64,000 nucleotides of DNA, from NCBI GenBank assembly GCA_964452355.1, contig CAYVKV010000002.1, forward strand, positions 124,001 to 188,000, read 5' to 3'. The notes beneath the pieces are model-generated. The model saw only the letters and a list, made by a program, of their open reading frames with translations, was not told the origin of the DNA and did not search any database. The stretch is from UBA1450 sp964452355 (GTDB lineage: Bacteria; Patescibacteriota; Microgenomatia; UBA1406; GWC2-37-13). The translations under genes and the position numbers were made by a program. Positions 43,573 through 53,337 of the stretch are shown piece after piece. Each line of letters opens with the position of its first letter. Within the stretch, counting starts at the first letter, position 1.

Positions 43573-44628
43573 TCAGATACTCTCAGCGATTTTCTCACCC
43601 ATTTCAGACGTTGAAAGCGGTTCTAACAAAGATATGTCTTTTGTTCCCAAACCATTTGACAAGACCGTATCAACTGCATCACGAATGGTAGTAGCTTCAG
43701 GAACCATTTTAAAACTCAACTCAAGCATCATGGCTGCAGAAAGAATGGTGCCAATAGGATTTGCGATATTTTTTCCTGCGGCTTTTGGGAATGAGCCGTG
43801 AATTGGTTCGTATAACGATGTCTTTTCACCAATTGAAGCAGATGGAAGCATTCCAATTGATCCCGTGATGACAGATGCTTCGTCGGACAAAATATCCCCA
43901 AACATATTCTCCGTTAATAATACGTCAAATGCTCTTGGATTTTTTATGATTTGCATTGCAGCGTTATCAACAAACATATACTCAACCTCCACATCAGGAT
44001 AGTTTTTGGATAATTCCTGAATCGTTTCTCGCCACAATCTCGACGTCTCCAGAACATTTGCTTTATCAACAAGACATACTTTTTTATTTCTTTGTTGAGA
44101 AAGTTCGAATGCAACTTTTCCTACCCTTTGAATTTCTTCAATAGAATATGACGACGTATCAAATGCTGTCCTACCGCCATTTTCTCTTCCCCGTTTGCCA
44201 AAGTAAATGCCGCCAATAAGCTCTCGGATAACAATAAAATCAGCTCCCTTCACCCGATCTTCTTTCAAAGGAGATTTATGGAGCAGTGAATCAAATGTGC
44301 GAATGGGTCTAATATTTGCATACAATCCAAGTTTTTTGCGCATTTTGAGAAGTCCTTGTTCGGGTCGTACTTTCAAAGACGGGTCATTGTCATATTTTGG
44401 ATCTCCAATTGCGCCAAACAAGATCGCATCTGATTTCATACACAATTCTTCAGTTTCTTTTGGAAATGGTTCTCCAACTGAATCAATTGCAACACCACCT
44501 ATGAGTCCCTTATCATATGTAAATGCATGATCAAATTTTCTCTCAACTGCGCGAAGAACAGAAAGAGCTGCATCAATAATTTCTGGACCTACTCCATCTC
44601 CCGCAAGAACTGCTATATTTTTTTTCAT
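43573..44628 (-). CDS. leuB: 3-isopropylmalate dehydrogenase
   Basis: 351 residues. Oxidises and decarboxylates 3-isopropylmalate to 2-oxoisocaproate with NAD+. Motifs: LAGDGVGPEII at the start, FGAIGDPKYDNDPSLKVRPE, REL-type substrate loop VIRELIGGIYFGKRG, and the Mg/NAD region LLTENMFGDILSDEASVITGSIG followed by EPIHGSFPKAAGKNIANPIG. Last gene of the minus-strand amino-acid block; its ATG overlaps the leuD stop by 4 nt. Confidence 0.96.
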   Translation of the reverse strand: MKKNIAVLAGDGVGPEIIDAALSVLRAVERKFDHAFTYDKGLIGGVAIDSVGEPFPKETEELCMKSDAILFGAIGDPKYDNDPSLKVRPEQGLLKMRKKLGLYANIRPIRTFDSLLHKSPLKEDRVKGADFIVIRELIGGIYFGKRGRENGGRTAFDTSSYSIEEIQRVGKVAFELSQQRNKKVCLVDKANVLETSRLWRETIQELSKNYPDVEVEYMFVDNAAMQIIKNPRAFDVLLTENMFGDILSDEASVITGSIGMLPSASIGEKTSLYEPIHGSFPKAAGKNIANPIGTILSAAMMLELSFKMVPEATTIRDAVDTVLSNGLGTKDISLLEPLSTSEMGEKIAESI

Positions 44629-45239
44629 AATCTTTCGGTCAATGAATAATCGTTTGTTCTTTTTAACTCAAACTTCTTTGTTTTCTTTTGCATACTCAGT
44701 AAATAGCCGATATCGTCAAACCCTTCCATCAGACACATCTTTTTATAGGTGCTTATTTCAAACGATTCCATCATTTTGTGCGATGGTACTCGAATGTGTT
44801 GGTTTGGTAAATCAACTTCAATATAAACATCTGATTTTTCCTCAATCGCATAAAAGAGATCCTGCAAAAATAGCTCTGAAACAGTCACCGGAAGAAGAAA
44901 ATTATTCAGTGCATTGCTTTTGAAAATATCTGCAAAAAAACTGGAGATGACAACCTGAAATCCATAATCTTTCAGAGACCATGCTGCATGTTCTCGACTT
45001 GAACCACAGCCAAAATTTTTTCCTGCAACAAGAATTTTTCCTTTGAATTTTGGATTATTGAGAATAAAATCCTTCTTTGGATTTCCATGTTGATCATATC
45101 TCCAGTCATGAAAAAGTATTTCACCAAACCCATCTTTTGTTGTTCCTTTTAAAAACCGCGCAGGGGTTATCTGGTCGGTGTCTATATTTTCAATGGGTAA
45201 TGGAACCGCTGTTGAAATGATACTATTTATTTTTTTCAT
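44625..45239 (-). CDS. leuD: 3-isopropylmalate dehydratase small subunit
   Basis: 204 residues, standard size. Swivel domain of the aconitase family: PLPIENIDTDQITPARFLKGT and GKNFGCGSSREHAAWSL. It pairs with LeuC, encoded 3 nt upstream, to isomerise 2-isopropylmalate to 3-isopropylmalate. Overlaps leuB by 4 nt. Confidence 0.96.
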   Translation of the reverse strand: MKKINSIISTAVPLPIENIDTDQITPARFLKGTTKDGFGEILFHDWRYDQHGNPKKDFILNNPKFKGKILVAGKNFGCGSSREHAAWSLKDYGFQVVISSFFADIFKSNALNNFLLPVTVSELFLQDLFYAIEEKSDVYIEVDLPNQHIRVPSHKMMESFEISTYKKMCLMEGFDDIGYLLSMQKKTKKFELKRTNDYSLTERL

Positions 45240-45242
45240 AGT

Positions 45243-46643
45243 TTATATAAACTCTCTCGGATCAGTAACTACTCCAGTGATTGCAGTAGCAGCTGCCGTA
45301 AGCGGGCTCACGAGCATGGTCTTTGCACCAGGTCCTTGTCGACCTTCAAAATTTCTATTACTTGTTGATACGCAGTATTTCCCTCGAGGAATTTTGTCTT
45401 CGTTAAATCCCAGACACGCTGAGCACCCTGCACTTCGTAGATCAAAACCCGCCTCTTCAAATACCCTGTCAAGTCCTTCTTTTCTTGCTTGTTTCAAGAC
45501 CTGAGTGGAACCCGGGACCAGTATCGCCGTGATATTTTTTGCTTTTGTTCTTCCTTTGAGTATTTTTGCAGCTTCACGAAAATCTTCAATCCGTGAGTTG
45601 GTGCAACTGCCAAAAAATACGTAATCAACTTTTTGACCGATCATTTTTTGTCCTTCCGTAAGCCCCATATAATTAAGGGACTTTATTAATTGGTTTTTAT
45701 CCGAATCTGATTGGTAATCGCTTGCACGGGGAATAGACTCATTTATAGAAACTCCCATGCCAGGATTTGTGCCATATGTGATCATTGGTTCAATGTATGT
45801 AGCATCAAATAGTTCAACCCTATCATATTCTGCTCCCTCATCTGTTGGCAGTGTTTTCCAATATGCGACTGCCCTATCCCACTCTTCACCTTTTGGCATA
45901 AATTCTCTTCCCTTCATATATTTATATGTCGTCTCATCAGGAGCAATCATCCCACCTCGGGCGCCCATTTCGATACTCATATTGCATACCGTCATGCGTC
46001 CTTCCATAGACAGATTGCGAATTGCCTCGCCTGTAAATTCTACAAAATATCCGGTTCCGCCATGTGATGATATTTTTGAAATAATATATAAAATGAGATC
46101 CTTTGCAGTGACTCCTTTTTGAAGTTTTCCGTTTATCTCAATTTTCATGGTTTTTGGCTTTTGTTGGAGAATCGTCTGTGATGCAAGTACCTGCTCAACT
46201 TCACTTGTTCCGATCCCAAATGCAATAGAACCAAATGCGCCGTGCGTCGACGTATGGCTGTCTCCGCAAACGATCGTCATTCCCGGCTTGGTAACGCCAA
46301 GCTCCGGACCGATGACATGAACAATTCCTTGCCAAGGATGTCCCAATCCAAAAAGCTCAATCCCAAAATCTTCACAGTTCTTTTCAAGTAACTCAACTTG
46401 TTTGCGAGAAAGAAGATCTTTAATGGGAAGGTGTTGATCTATTGTTGGAACGTTGTGGTCTGCCGTTGCCCATGTCCGATTTGGTGAATGAACAGAAATT
46501 CCTCGCTGTTTTAATCCATCAAAGGCCTGAGGAGTCGTCACCTCATGGATAAAATGCGCATCAATAAAAAGCACATTTGGAAATCCTTCCTCTTGTGCCA
46601 CCAGATGCTCATTCCAAATTTTCTCAAATAATGTTTTTGGCAT
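45243..46643 (-). CDS. leuC: 3-isopropylmalate dehydratase large subunit
   Basis: 466 residues. Binds the catalytic [4Fe-4S] cluster through cysteines in FFGSCTNSRIEDF and SAGCSACLGFNEDKI. Other landmarks: TWATADHNVPT, GDSHTSTHGAFGSIAFGIGTSEVE. Its start lies 1 nt past the ilvC stop and leuD follows after 3 nt, so ilvC-leuCDB is one tight unit. Confidence 0.97.
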   Translation of the reverse strand: MPKTLFEKIWNEHLVAQEEGFPNVLFIDAHFIHEVTTPQAFDGLKQRGISVHSPNRTWATADHNVPTIDQHLPIKDLLSRKQVELLEKNCEDFGIELFGLGHPWQGIVHVIGPELGVTKPGMTIVCGDSHTSTHGAFGSIAFGIGTSEVEQVLASQTILQQKPKTMKIEINGKLQKGVTAKDLILYIISKISSHGGTGYFVEFTGEAIRNLSMEGRMTVCNMSIEMGARGGMIAPDETTYKYMKGREFMPKGEEWDRAVAYWKTLPTDEGAEYDRVELFDATYIEPMITYGTNPGMGVSINESIPRASDYQSDSDKNQLIKSLNYMGLTEGQKMIGQKVDYVFFGSCTNSRIEDFREAAKILKGRTKAKNITAILVPGSTQVLKQARKEGLDRVFEEAGFDLRSAGCSACLGFNEDKIPRGKYCVSTSNRNFEGRQGPGAKTMLVSPLTAAATAITGVVTDPREFI

Positions 46644-46644
46644 A

Positions 46645-47697
46645 TTATTTCTTCAGATTTTCAGGCCTGAGTTCTCGTACCTTTTTCCCTGCTTGCCACA
46701 TTTCCATATTGGCAATCGTTTCAAGCTCTTTTTCAAGCTTTGTACGGTATTCTGGATCGCTGTTTTTCTCAAGCGTTCGTCGCGCCTCTTCTCCAGACTT
46801 AACACTCTCATACAATTCTTTAAACACGGGAGCGGTCGCATCGCGAAATGCATCTTTCCAATCAAGTGCTCCACGTTGCGCAGTGGTTGAAATGTTTGCA
46901 AGCATCCAGTCCATTCCATTTTCGCCCACCAATCTAATCAAGCTTTGCGTCAGTTCTTCAACAGTCTCATTGAAGGCTTCAGATGGCGAATGTCCATGTT
47001 TACGAAGCTCATTGTATTGCGCTTCAAACAGTCCTTCAAGAGCACCAACCAATATACCGCGTTCACCAGTCAGATCACTCCGTACCTCATTCTCAAATGT
47101 TGTTTCAAATAAATATCCTGATCCAACCGCAATGCCCAGAGCTTTGCATTTTTCTTCTGCATTCCCACTTGCATCCTGATGCACAGCGTACGAACTATTG
47201 ATGCCACTGCCATCCACAAAGTTTCTACGGACGGTAAGTCCCGATCCTTTGGGAGCAACAAGAAGCACATCAATATCTTCCGGAGGGATAATACCCGTTT
47301 GATCACGATAGGTGATCGAAAATCCATGGGAAAAGTACAATGCTTTTCCTTTGGTCAAATGTGGTTTTAGCTTTGGCCAAAATGCTTTTTGCCCCGCATC
47401 TGAAAGAAGATAGAGGAGAATGGTTCCTTTTTCAGCCGCTTCTTCAAGTTCAAATAATGTCTCGCCTTCGACCCATCCGTCTTTGATCGCTTTATCCCAC
47501 GATTTTGATCCCTTTCTTTGACCAACAATCACATTGATACCATTGTCTTTCATGTTCAGTGCCTGTCCTGGCCCTTGCACTCCATATCCAAGTACGGCAA
47601 CCGTTTCATTTTTTAAAACTTCCTGAGCCTTTTCTAAAGGAAATTCTTCACGGGTTACGACATTTTCTTCGACGCCTCCAAAATTTATTTTTGTCAT
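46645..47697 (-). CDS. ilvC: ketol-acid reductoisomerase
   Basis: 350 residues, class I (short) form. Common step for Val, Leu and Ile. The Rossmann loop is LGYGVQGPGQALNMKDNG with a downstream GQRKGSKSW that suggests NADPH preference; the metal site lies around LTGERGILVGALEGLFEAQ. The start is preceded by a long palindromic element that ends 30 nt upstream (47728-47820). Confidence 0.96.
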   Translation of the reverse strand: MTKINFGGVEENVVTREEFPLEKAQEVLKNETVAVLGYGVQGPGQALNMKDNGINVIVGQRKGSKSWDKAIKDGWVEGETLFELEEAAEKGTILLYLLSDAGQKAFWPKLKPHLTKGKALYFSHGFSITYRDQTGIIPPEDIDVLLVAPKGSGLTVRRNFVDGSGINSSYAVHQDASGNAEEKCKALGIAVGSGYLFETTFENEVRSDLTGERGILVGALEGLFEAQYNELRKHGHSPSEAFNETVEELTQSLIRLVGENGMDWMLANISTTAQRGALDWKDAFRDATAPVFKELYESVKSGEEARRTLEKNSDPEYRTKLEKELETIANMEMWQAGKKVRELRPENLKK

Positions 47698-47727
47698 ATT
47701 TAATTTAATTAACTAATAATATTGTTG

Positions 47728-47820
47728 TGTGTAATAGGTGGCCGAGCTTGAGGGATCCCGACAGCGCGGAACGCAAGAGAGCACTGGCGGGAAACGAGCG
47801 AGGACGGAATCTATTACACA
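47728..47820. repeat. palindromic element upstream of ilvC
   Basis: Perfect outer arms TGTGTAATAG (47728-47737) and CTATTACACA (47811-47820). The GC-rich inside can fold again through CCCG-x-CAG-x-GC/GC-x-CTG-x-CGGG. It fills the ridA-ilvC gap. The inside shares short strings (GAGCTTGAGG, CACTGGCG) with the candidate RNA at 28.5 kb. Confidence 0.6.
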
Positions 47821-47821
47821 A

Positions 47822-48193
47822 TCATTTTACAGCTATAACTTCTATTTCTACTAATGCCCCCAGTGGCAATCCCGCAACAGCAAAAGCTGCTCGTGCTGGT
47901 TTATGATCGGTAAAATACTGGCCATAAATTTCATTCATCTTTGAATAATCGTTTATATCTGAAAGATACACTGTTGATTTCACTACTTTTTCCAAACCTG
48001 ATCCAGCTTCTTCTAATACCTGCTTCAAGTTATTCAATACTTGTTTCGTTTGGTTTTCAATTCCTTCAACTAAAGCCCCCGCTTCTGGATCAATTCCAAT
48101 TTGTCCTGAACAAAAAATAAAACCATTAGCTTCAATTGCTTGAGAATAGGGCCCAACTACTTTTGGCGCCTTGTCTGAATGAATATATTTCAT
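47822..48193 (-). CDS. ridA: RidA (YjgF/UK114) family enamine/imine deaminase
   Basis: 123 residues, typical trimer subunit. Contains KAPKVVGPYSQAIEANGFIFCSGQIG and KPARAAFAVAGLPLGALVEIEVIA with the active-site Arg. Known to hydrolyse the reactive 2-aminoacrylate/2-aminocrotonate enamines released by threonine dehydratase. That explains its place between ilvD and ilvC in an operon that also has ilvA. It follows ilvD after 9 nt. Confidence 0.95.
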   Translation of the reverse strand: MKYIHSDKAPKVVGPYSQAIEANGFIFCSGQIGIDPEAGALVEGIENQTKQVLNNLKQVLEEAGSGLEKVVKSTVYLSDINDYSKMNEIYGQYFTDHKPARAAFAVAGLPLGALVEIEVIAVK

Positions 48194-48202
48194 GTTAATA
48201 AT

Positions 48203-49957
48203 TTAACTAGTAACAGCACCTTTCGATGCACTGCCAACAAGCGTTCGGTACTTTGCCAGCACTCCACGAATATATGGCGAATCCGGAGCTTTGTATTTTT
48301 TTCTTCTTTCGTCAAGAATTTTCTTTTCAACTTCGATATTGATCTCGCGTTTTTCAACATTGATATCAATGATATCTCCTTCTTGTACTATGCCAATCGC
48401 TCCTCCTTCAACTGCCTCAGGCGCAACATGTCCGATCATAATACCATGTGTCCCCCCTGAAAATCTCCCATCAGTAATAAGTGCAACATCTTTCCCCAAA
48501 CCTGCTCCAACCAACGCCGAAGAAGGCGACAGCATCTCGCGCATTCCCGGCCCACCTTTTGGACCTTCATGTCGGATGACTATCACATCACCATGGTGTA
48601 TTTTTCCATCAAGTATCGCCGACATCGCATCATCTTCGGATTCGAAAACCCGTGCAGGACCTTTGTGCTGTTGGATCAGATTGCCCGATAATTTCATCAC
48701 GGCGCCTTCTTCTGCCATATCACCCTTCATGATAATGATGTGGTGACCCGCTGGCGCAAGAGGTTTTTCTAAGCTCGAAATGACATCTTGATTTTCGGGT
48801 CTCGCCGAAACTTCTTTCAAATTTTCTGCGACGGTTTTCCCGGTCACTGTCAAACAATCCCCATGAATAAGTCCCGCATCGAGAAGCATCTTCATCACCA
48901 TGGGTATCCCGCCAATTTCATCCAAGTGCTCCATCATATAATCACCGGATGGACTAAAGTTTCCAATGAGCGGGACATTTTTCCCGATTGATTCAAAGTC
49001 ATCAATGGACAACGAGACGTCTGCTTCATGTGCTATTGCCAAGAGATGCAAAACTGCATTGGTCGATCCTCCTAAAGCTTGAACGACAACTATAGCATTT
49101 TCAAATGCCTTGCGCGTCAAAATATCGCGGGTACGAATCCCCTTTTTCATCATGACAAATAACGCATCAACCGTTTTGTAAATATCTTCAATTTTCTTTT
49201 CAGAAATACGTCCGGTTCGACTCATTGCAGGATGTGATGCACTTCCCGGAACCGACATCCCCAAAGCTTCAAGAGCTGATGCCATGGTATTTGCCGTAAA
49301 CATACCACCACATGCTCCAGCACAGGGACAGGATTTGCATTCTATCTCATGAAATTCATCTTTCGTTATTTTGCCTGCACTCAATGCCCCAATTGCTTCA
49401 AATATTGAGACAATATTCAAGTCTTTTCCTTTGTATGATCCGGACAATATAGTTCCACCATACAATGTGATACCGATTGAATTATTTCTGGCAAGGGGCA
49501 TGAGAGAGGCGGGAATCGTCTTGTCACAACCAGAAAGCGCAATCGTGCCATCTGCAGCATACGCCTCACTCATCATCTCGATACTATCTGCAATCCACTC
49601 TCTTGAAACGAGTGAGTATTTCATTCCTTCTGTTCCCATGGTCTCACCATCAGTGATAACAGGAGTTCCAAACATGTATGGTCTCCCGCCAACTTTTGCA
49701 ATTTCTTCTTCTGCAATTTTTGCCAACTGATCAATATGTGCATTGCACGGAGATACATCGGAGTACGGAGAAGCAACACAGATGAGCGGCTTCTCAAAGT
49801 CCGCATCCTCGTACCCCACAGCGCGCATCATGGCGCGAGCCGCGGCACGCTTTGTCCAATCTTTGGCACCTGGAGTACTGGTGAGTATTGCACTTCGTTT
49901 TTTTAATGATTCTGGTTTATCGTTGCAACAACAATCTCCTTGACAAGAATTTTTCAT
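48203..49957 (-). CDS. ilvD: dihydroxy-acid dehydratase
   Basis: 584 residues. Dehydrates dihydroxy-isovalerate or -methylvalerate to the 2-oxo acids. Iron-sulfur ligands lie in SGCDKTIPAS and ESKSC-type CKSCPCAGACGGMFTANTM; the C-terminal SSALVGAGLGKDVALITDGRFSGG is diagnostic. The N-terminus has a CQGDCCCN cysteine stretch before the conserved start; it could be a metal-binding extension. A palindrome ends 20 nt upstream of the ATG. Confidence 0.96.
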   Translation of the reverse strand: MKNSCQGDCCCNDKPESLKKRSAILTSTPGAKDWTKRAAARAMMRAVGYEDADFEKPLICVASPYSDVSPCNAHIDQLAKIAEEEIAKVGGRPYMFGTPVITDGETMGTEGMKYSLVSREWIADSIEMMSEAYAADGTIALSGCDKTIPASLMPLARNNSIGITLYGGTILSGSYKGKDLNIVSIFEAIGALSAGKITKDEFHEIECKSCPCAGACGGMFTANTMASALEALGMSVPGSASHPAMSRTGRISEKKIEDIYKTVDALFVMMKKGIRTRDILTRKAFENAIVVVQALGGSTNAVLHLLAIAHEADVSLSIDDFESIGKNVPLIGNFSPSGDYMMEHLDEIGGIPMVMKMLLDAGLIHGDCLTVTGKTVAENLKEVSARPENQDVISSLEKPLAPAGHHIIIMKGDMAEEGAVMKLSGNLIQQHKGPARVFESEDDAMSAILDGKIHHGDVIVIRHEGPKGGPGMREMLSPSSALVGAGLGKDVALITDGRFSGGTHGIMIGHVAPEAVEGGAIGIVQEGDIIDINVEKREINIEVEKKILDERRKKYKAPDSPYIRGVLAKYRTLVGSASKGAVTS

Positions 49958-49976
49958 AATTTATTTATAAAACTTA

Positions 49977-50062
49977 GAGCGAAGTAACCAAAATTTTAGA
50001 GCGAGTTTGGGTATGCACTCAAACAACGTTAACTCGCGAGTAAAATTTTTGGTTACAAGCTC
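49977..50062. repeat. intergenic palindrome, copy 2
   Basis: Outer arms GAGC...GTAACC and GGTTAC...GCTC, then AAAATTTTAGAGCGAGTT paired with AACTCGCGAGTAAAATTTT. It lies between ilvA and ilvD and ends 19 nt from the ilvD ATG. The arms differ from copy 3 (GTAATC/GATTAC) but each copy keeps pairing. Confidence 0.75.
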
Positions 50063-50075
50063 GATGATAATACAA

Positions 50076-51320
50076 TCATACTAAATATTGATATAACATA
50101 TCTTTTTCAGATAATTTTGTGTACTTTAATTCTATCGCATCCATACGTTTCATCAGTGGCTTCAAATCTTCTTTACTCCTCAACTCAAAGCCAACAAGCG
50201 CTGGCGCTTTTTCCTTTTCAGTTTTTTTCATATACTCAAAGCGCACGATATCATCATTGGGACCGAGCGCCTCATCAAGCATTCGTTTGAGCTGTCCTGG
50301 TTTTTGAGCAAATTCAATAAGAAAATAATGTTTCCGCCCTTGGTAAACTAAACTTTTTTCCATGATTTCCGGATAGCGCAAAATATCATTATTTCCTCCA
50401 CTCAAAATACATACGACTGTTTTTCCTTTGATCTGCTCTGCCATATCATCAAGTGCCGCCACTGAAAGCGCCCCCGCAGGCTCTGCAACAATTCCCTCAT
50501 TTTGATAAAGCTCAATCATAGTGATGCAGTCTTTGCCCTCTGGGACACGTAAAACTTCTTCAACATTTTTTTTAACGATTTCAAAAGTCAGATCACCGGG
50601 AGTTGCAACGGCTGCCCCATCGACAAAGGTATCGATTTTTTTTAACGTAATAATCCTATTTTGCTTTAATGACTCGTGCATGGATGCAGCTCCTTCCGGC
50701 TCAACTCCCATTACCTTGATGTTTTTGTTCACATTCTTAACAAATGTTGAAACGCCCGATATCAATCCTCCACCACCAATACAGGCAAAAACATAATCGA
50801 TTTTTTCTCCAACTTGATCTATGATTTCTTTCCCAACCGTTCCCTGACCTGCAATGGTGAGAGGGTCGTTAAATGGATGCACGTAAATTGCACCAGACTT
50901 TTTTTCAAAAATGCGTGACGCAATACTTGCATCGTCAAATGTACTACCGACAAGTTTTATTTCAACAAAACCATCTCCAAATTGCTTGACTTTATCTATT
51001 TTTTGATTTGGCGTGATTGTTGGCATAAAAATAGTTCCGTGGATTTTAAGCGCATTGCAACTCCACGCCACCCCTTGGGCATGATTTCCCGCACTCGCAC
51101 ACACGATTCCCTTCTGTTTCTCAGCTTTGGTAAGTGAAGACATTTTATTATAAGCGCCACGAATCTTGAATGATCGTACTTCTTGCAAATCTTCTCGCTT
51201 CAAATAAATAGTTGCCTCGTATTTTTTTGATAATCGAGCGCTCTTTTGTAATGGTGTTTTTTTTGCCACACCAGAGAGTCTTTTTGCAGCTTCTTCAATA
51301 TCGTTTATTGTTACGTTCAT
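50076..51320 (-). CDS. ilvA: threonine dehydratase (biosynthetic)
   Basis: 414 residues. Converts threonine to 2-oxobutyrate for isoleucine. PLP lysine in VRSFKIRGAYNKMSS, phosphate loop ACIGGGGLISG, and VVCILSGGNND. The C-terminal domain of about 80 residues (KHYFLIEFAQKPGQLKRMLDEAL) is ACT-like and shorter than in E. coli IlvA (514 residues), as in the single-ACT form. The ATG overlaps the leuA stop by 4 nt. Confidence 0.94.
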   Translation of the reverse strand: MNVTINDIEEAAKRLSGVAKKTPLQKSARLSKKYEATIYLKREDLQEVRSFKIRGAYNKMSSLTKAEKQKGIVCASAGNHAQGVAWSCNALKIHGTIFMPTITPNQKIDKVKQFGDGFVEIKLVGSTFDDASIASRIFEKKSGAIYVHPFNDPLTIAGQGTVGKEIIDQVGEKIDYVFACIGGGGLISGVSTFVKNVNKNIKVMGVEPEGAASMHESLKQNRIITLKKIDTFVDGAAVATPGDLTFEIVKKNVEEVLRVPEGKDCITMIELYQNEGIVAEPAGALSVAALDDMAEQIKGKTVVCILSGGNNDILRYPEIMEKSLVYQGRKHYFLIEFAQKPGQLKRMLDEALGPNDDIVRFEYMKKTEKEKAPALVGFELRSKEDLKPLMKRMDAIELKYTKLSEKDMLYQYLV

Positions 51321-52822
51321 ATGAGTTTATTCAAACCATCAACATATGCCTGAACTGCAGCTACAACAATATCAGTATCTGACCCAAATCCAAAGAATAC
51401 TTTATTTTTGTAATCAAGCTGAACATTCACGCGACTCACATCGTCACTTCCTTTTGTCATTGCCTGAATCAAAAACTCCCGTAAAACCGGAAGTATTTTT
51501 AACACCTTTGCCTCGGTAACTGTTGCATTGACCGCCTGATATGCGGCATCGATTGGTCCATTGCCATTTGCAGATGATGTGTATTCAATTCCATCTATCA
51601 GCATTTTTATGGTTGCCATTGGCTTTAGGGGATATCCGCAAACAACTTCAACAAGTTTTGTTTCAAGTCTTTTGGGAGTAGTCAATGTTTTACCCATTAA
51701 CATATGGAGATCATCATCGAGAATTTGCTTTTTAGAATCAGCAAGTTCAAGAAATTTTTCATACGATTTTTTGAGTTGAATGGGCTTTAATTTATATCCT
51801 AACCGTTCTAGGTGATGATTGAGCGCTGCACGTCCAGATCGAGCTGAAAGCACAATCTCAGATGAAGCAATGCCCACATCATGTGGATCAATAATTTCAT
51901 AATTTTCTCGAAGTTTTAAAACACCATCCTGATGAATACCAGAAGAATGGGCAAATGCATTTTTCCCAACTATAGCTTTATTTGCCTGAATCGGCATATT
52001 CATGAGATTTGCAACAAGCCGACTTGTCGGATAAATCTTTTTTGCATTGATGTTTGTATCATAGGGAAACTTATGCGTTCGCATTATCATGACAACCTCT
52101 TCAAGAGAAGTATTTCCGGCACGCTCGCCGATACCATTCATGGTGACTTCAATTTGGCGCGCACCATTTGCGACTCCTGCCATCGCATTTGCAGTGGCAA
52201 GACCCAAATCATTATGACAATGTACTGAAATAATGGCTGTATCAATATTTGAAACATGTTCCTTAAGATACTTAATCTTTTCTCCATACACATGCGGGAG
52301 ATTGTATCCGGTGGTGTCGGGAATATTTACAACGGTGGCGCCCGCTGCAATAACCGCTTCAATCATGAGAGCGAGATACTCAAGATCTGCACGCCCTGCA
52401 TCTTCCGCATAAAATTCGACATCCTCGACAAACTTCTTTGCATACTTCACCGCTTCAACTCCACGCTTCAGAATATCTTCTCTGGTCGATTTAAATTTAT
52501 ATTTTATATGCATGTCAGATGCGCCAATACCTGTGTGAATTCGTTTTCGCTTTGCAAATTCAAGCGATGCCGCGGCAGCATCAATGTCACCCTTCACTGC
52601 TCGAGTGAGCGCACAAATAATCGGATTTTTTACTGCTTTAGATATTTCTATGACGGACTGGAAATCCCCTGGCGAAGAGATCGGGAAACCCGCTTCGATG
52701 ACATCGACTCCAAGAGTCTCAAGCGCTTTTGCAATCTCAATTTTTTCAACTGTATTTAATTGGCAACCGGGTACTTGTTCTCCATCACGTAACGTTGTAT
52801 CGAATATATGAATTTTTTGCAT
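51317..52822 (-). CDS. leuA: 2-isopropylmalate synthase
   Basis: 501 residues, with the HMG-CoA-lyase-like TIM barrel (IHIFDTTLRDGEQVPGC; SVHCHNDLGLATANAMAG) and the C-terminal regulatory domain (SSANGNGPIDAAYQAVNATV) that binds leucine for feedback inhibition. Commits 2-oxoisovalerate to leucine. A citramalate synthase would look similar, but leuBCD in the same operon supports LeuA. Confidence 0.94.
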   Translation of the reverse strand: MQKIHIFDTTLRDGEQVPGCQLNTVEKIEIAKALETLGVDVIEAGFPISSPGDFQSVIEISKAVKNPIICALTRAVKGDIDAAAASLEFAKRKRIHTGIGASDMHIKYKFKSTREDILKRGVEAVKYAKKFVEDVEFYAEDAGRADLEYLALMIEAVIAAGATVVNIPDTTGYNLPHVYGEKIKYLKEHVSNIDTAIISVHCHNDLGLATANAMAGVANGARQIEVTMNGIGERAGNTSLEEVVMIMRTHKFPYDTNINAKKIYPTSRLVANLMNMPIQANKAIVGKNAFAHSSGIHQDGVLKLRENYEIIDPHDVGIASSEIVLSARSGRAALNHHLERLGYKLKPIQLKKSYEKFLELADSKKQILDDDLHMLMGKTLTTPKRLETKLVEVVCGYPLKPMATIKMLIDGIEYTSSANGNGPIDAAYQAVNATVTEAKVLKILPVLREFLIQAMTKGSDDVSRVNVQLDYKNKVFFGFGSDTDIVVAAVQAYVDGLNKLI

Positions 52823-52823
52823 A

Positions 52824-53309
52824 TTAAGTGTTAAAAACTGCTATACGTCCTGATTGGACAAATTCTTTAATTCCAAATGGCTTCATAAGTTCATGAAAAT
52901 CATTCACCGCATGTTCTGTTCCCGTAATCTCGATAACTAAATAATTCTGAGTCACTTTGACAATACGCGTATCACTCGTTATTGTGACCAAATGCTCAAT
53001 TTCTTTTCGCTTTTCAAGTTTATTGGCAGATACTTTTAGTAAAGCGATTTCTCGGGCGACCAGATCTTGGTCAATACTATCGATAACTTTGGTTACTTCA
53101 ATGATTCGATAAAGTTGCTTCACCATTTTTTCTATGAGCGACTCTTCTGCAAAAACAACAATGGTAAAACGTGACTGCTCCTCTTGATTTATTTCCGATA
53201 CCGTCAAACTTTCAATATTAATCTTTCGTCGTAAAAACAAATCGGCAATACGATACAAGACGCCTGGCGTATTTTCAGTAAATATTGTGATGGTGTACAG
53301 TGTTTTCAT
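52824..53309 (-). CDS. ilvN: acetolactate synthase small (regulatory) subunit
   Basis: 161 residues with an N-terminal ACT domain (YTITIFTENTPGVLYRIADLFLRRKINIESLTV) that binds valine in homologues, and a C-terminal activation domain. Partner of IlvB, encoded 28 nt upstream. Also called ilvH; the two names cannot be separated here. Confidence 0.94.
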   Translation of the reverse strand: MKTLYTITIFTENTPGVLYRIADLFLRRKINIESLTVSEINQEEQSRFTIVVFAEESLIEKMVKQLYRIIEVTKVIDSIDQDLVAREIALLKVSANKLEKRKEIEHLVTITSDTRIVKVTQNYLVIEITGTEHAVNDFHELMKPFGIKEFVQSGRIAVFNT

Positions 53310-53337
53310 AATTAAATAAGTTATTTAATGATATCGT

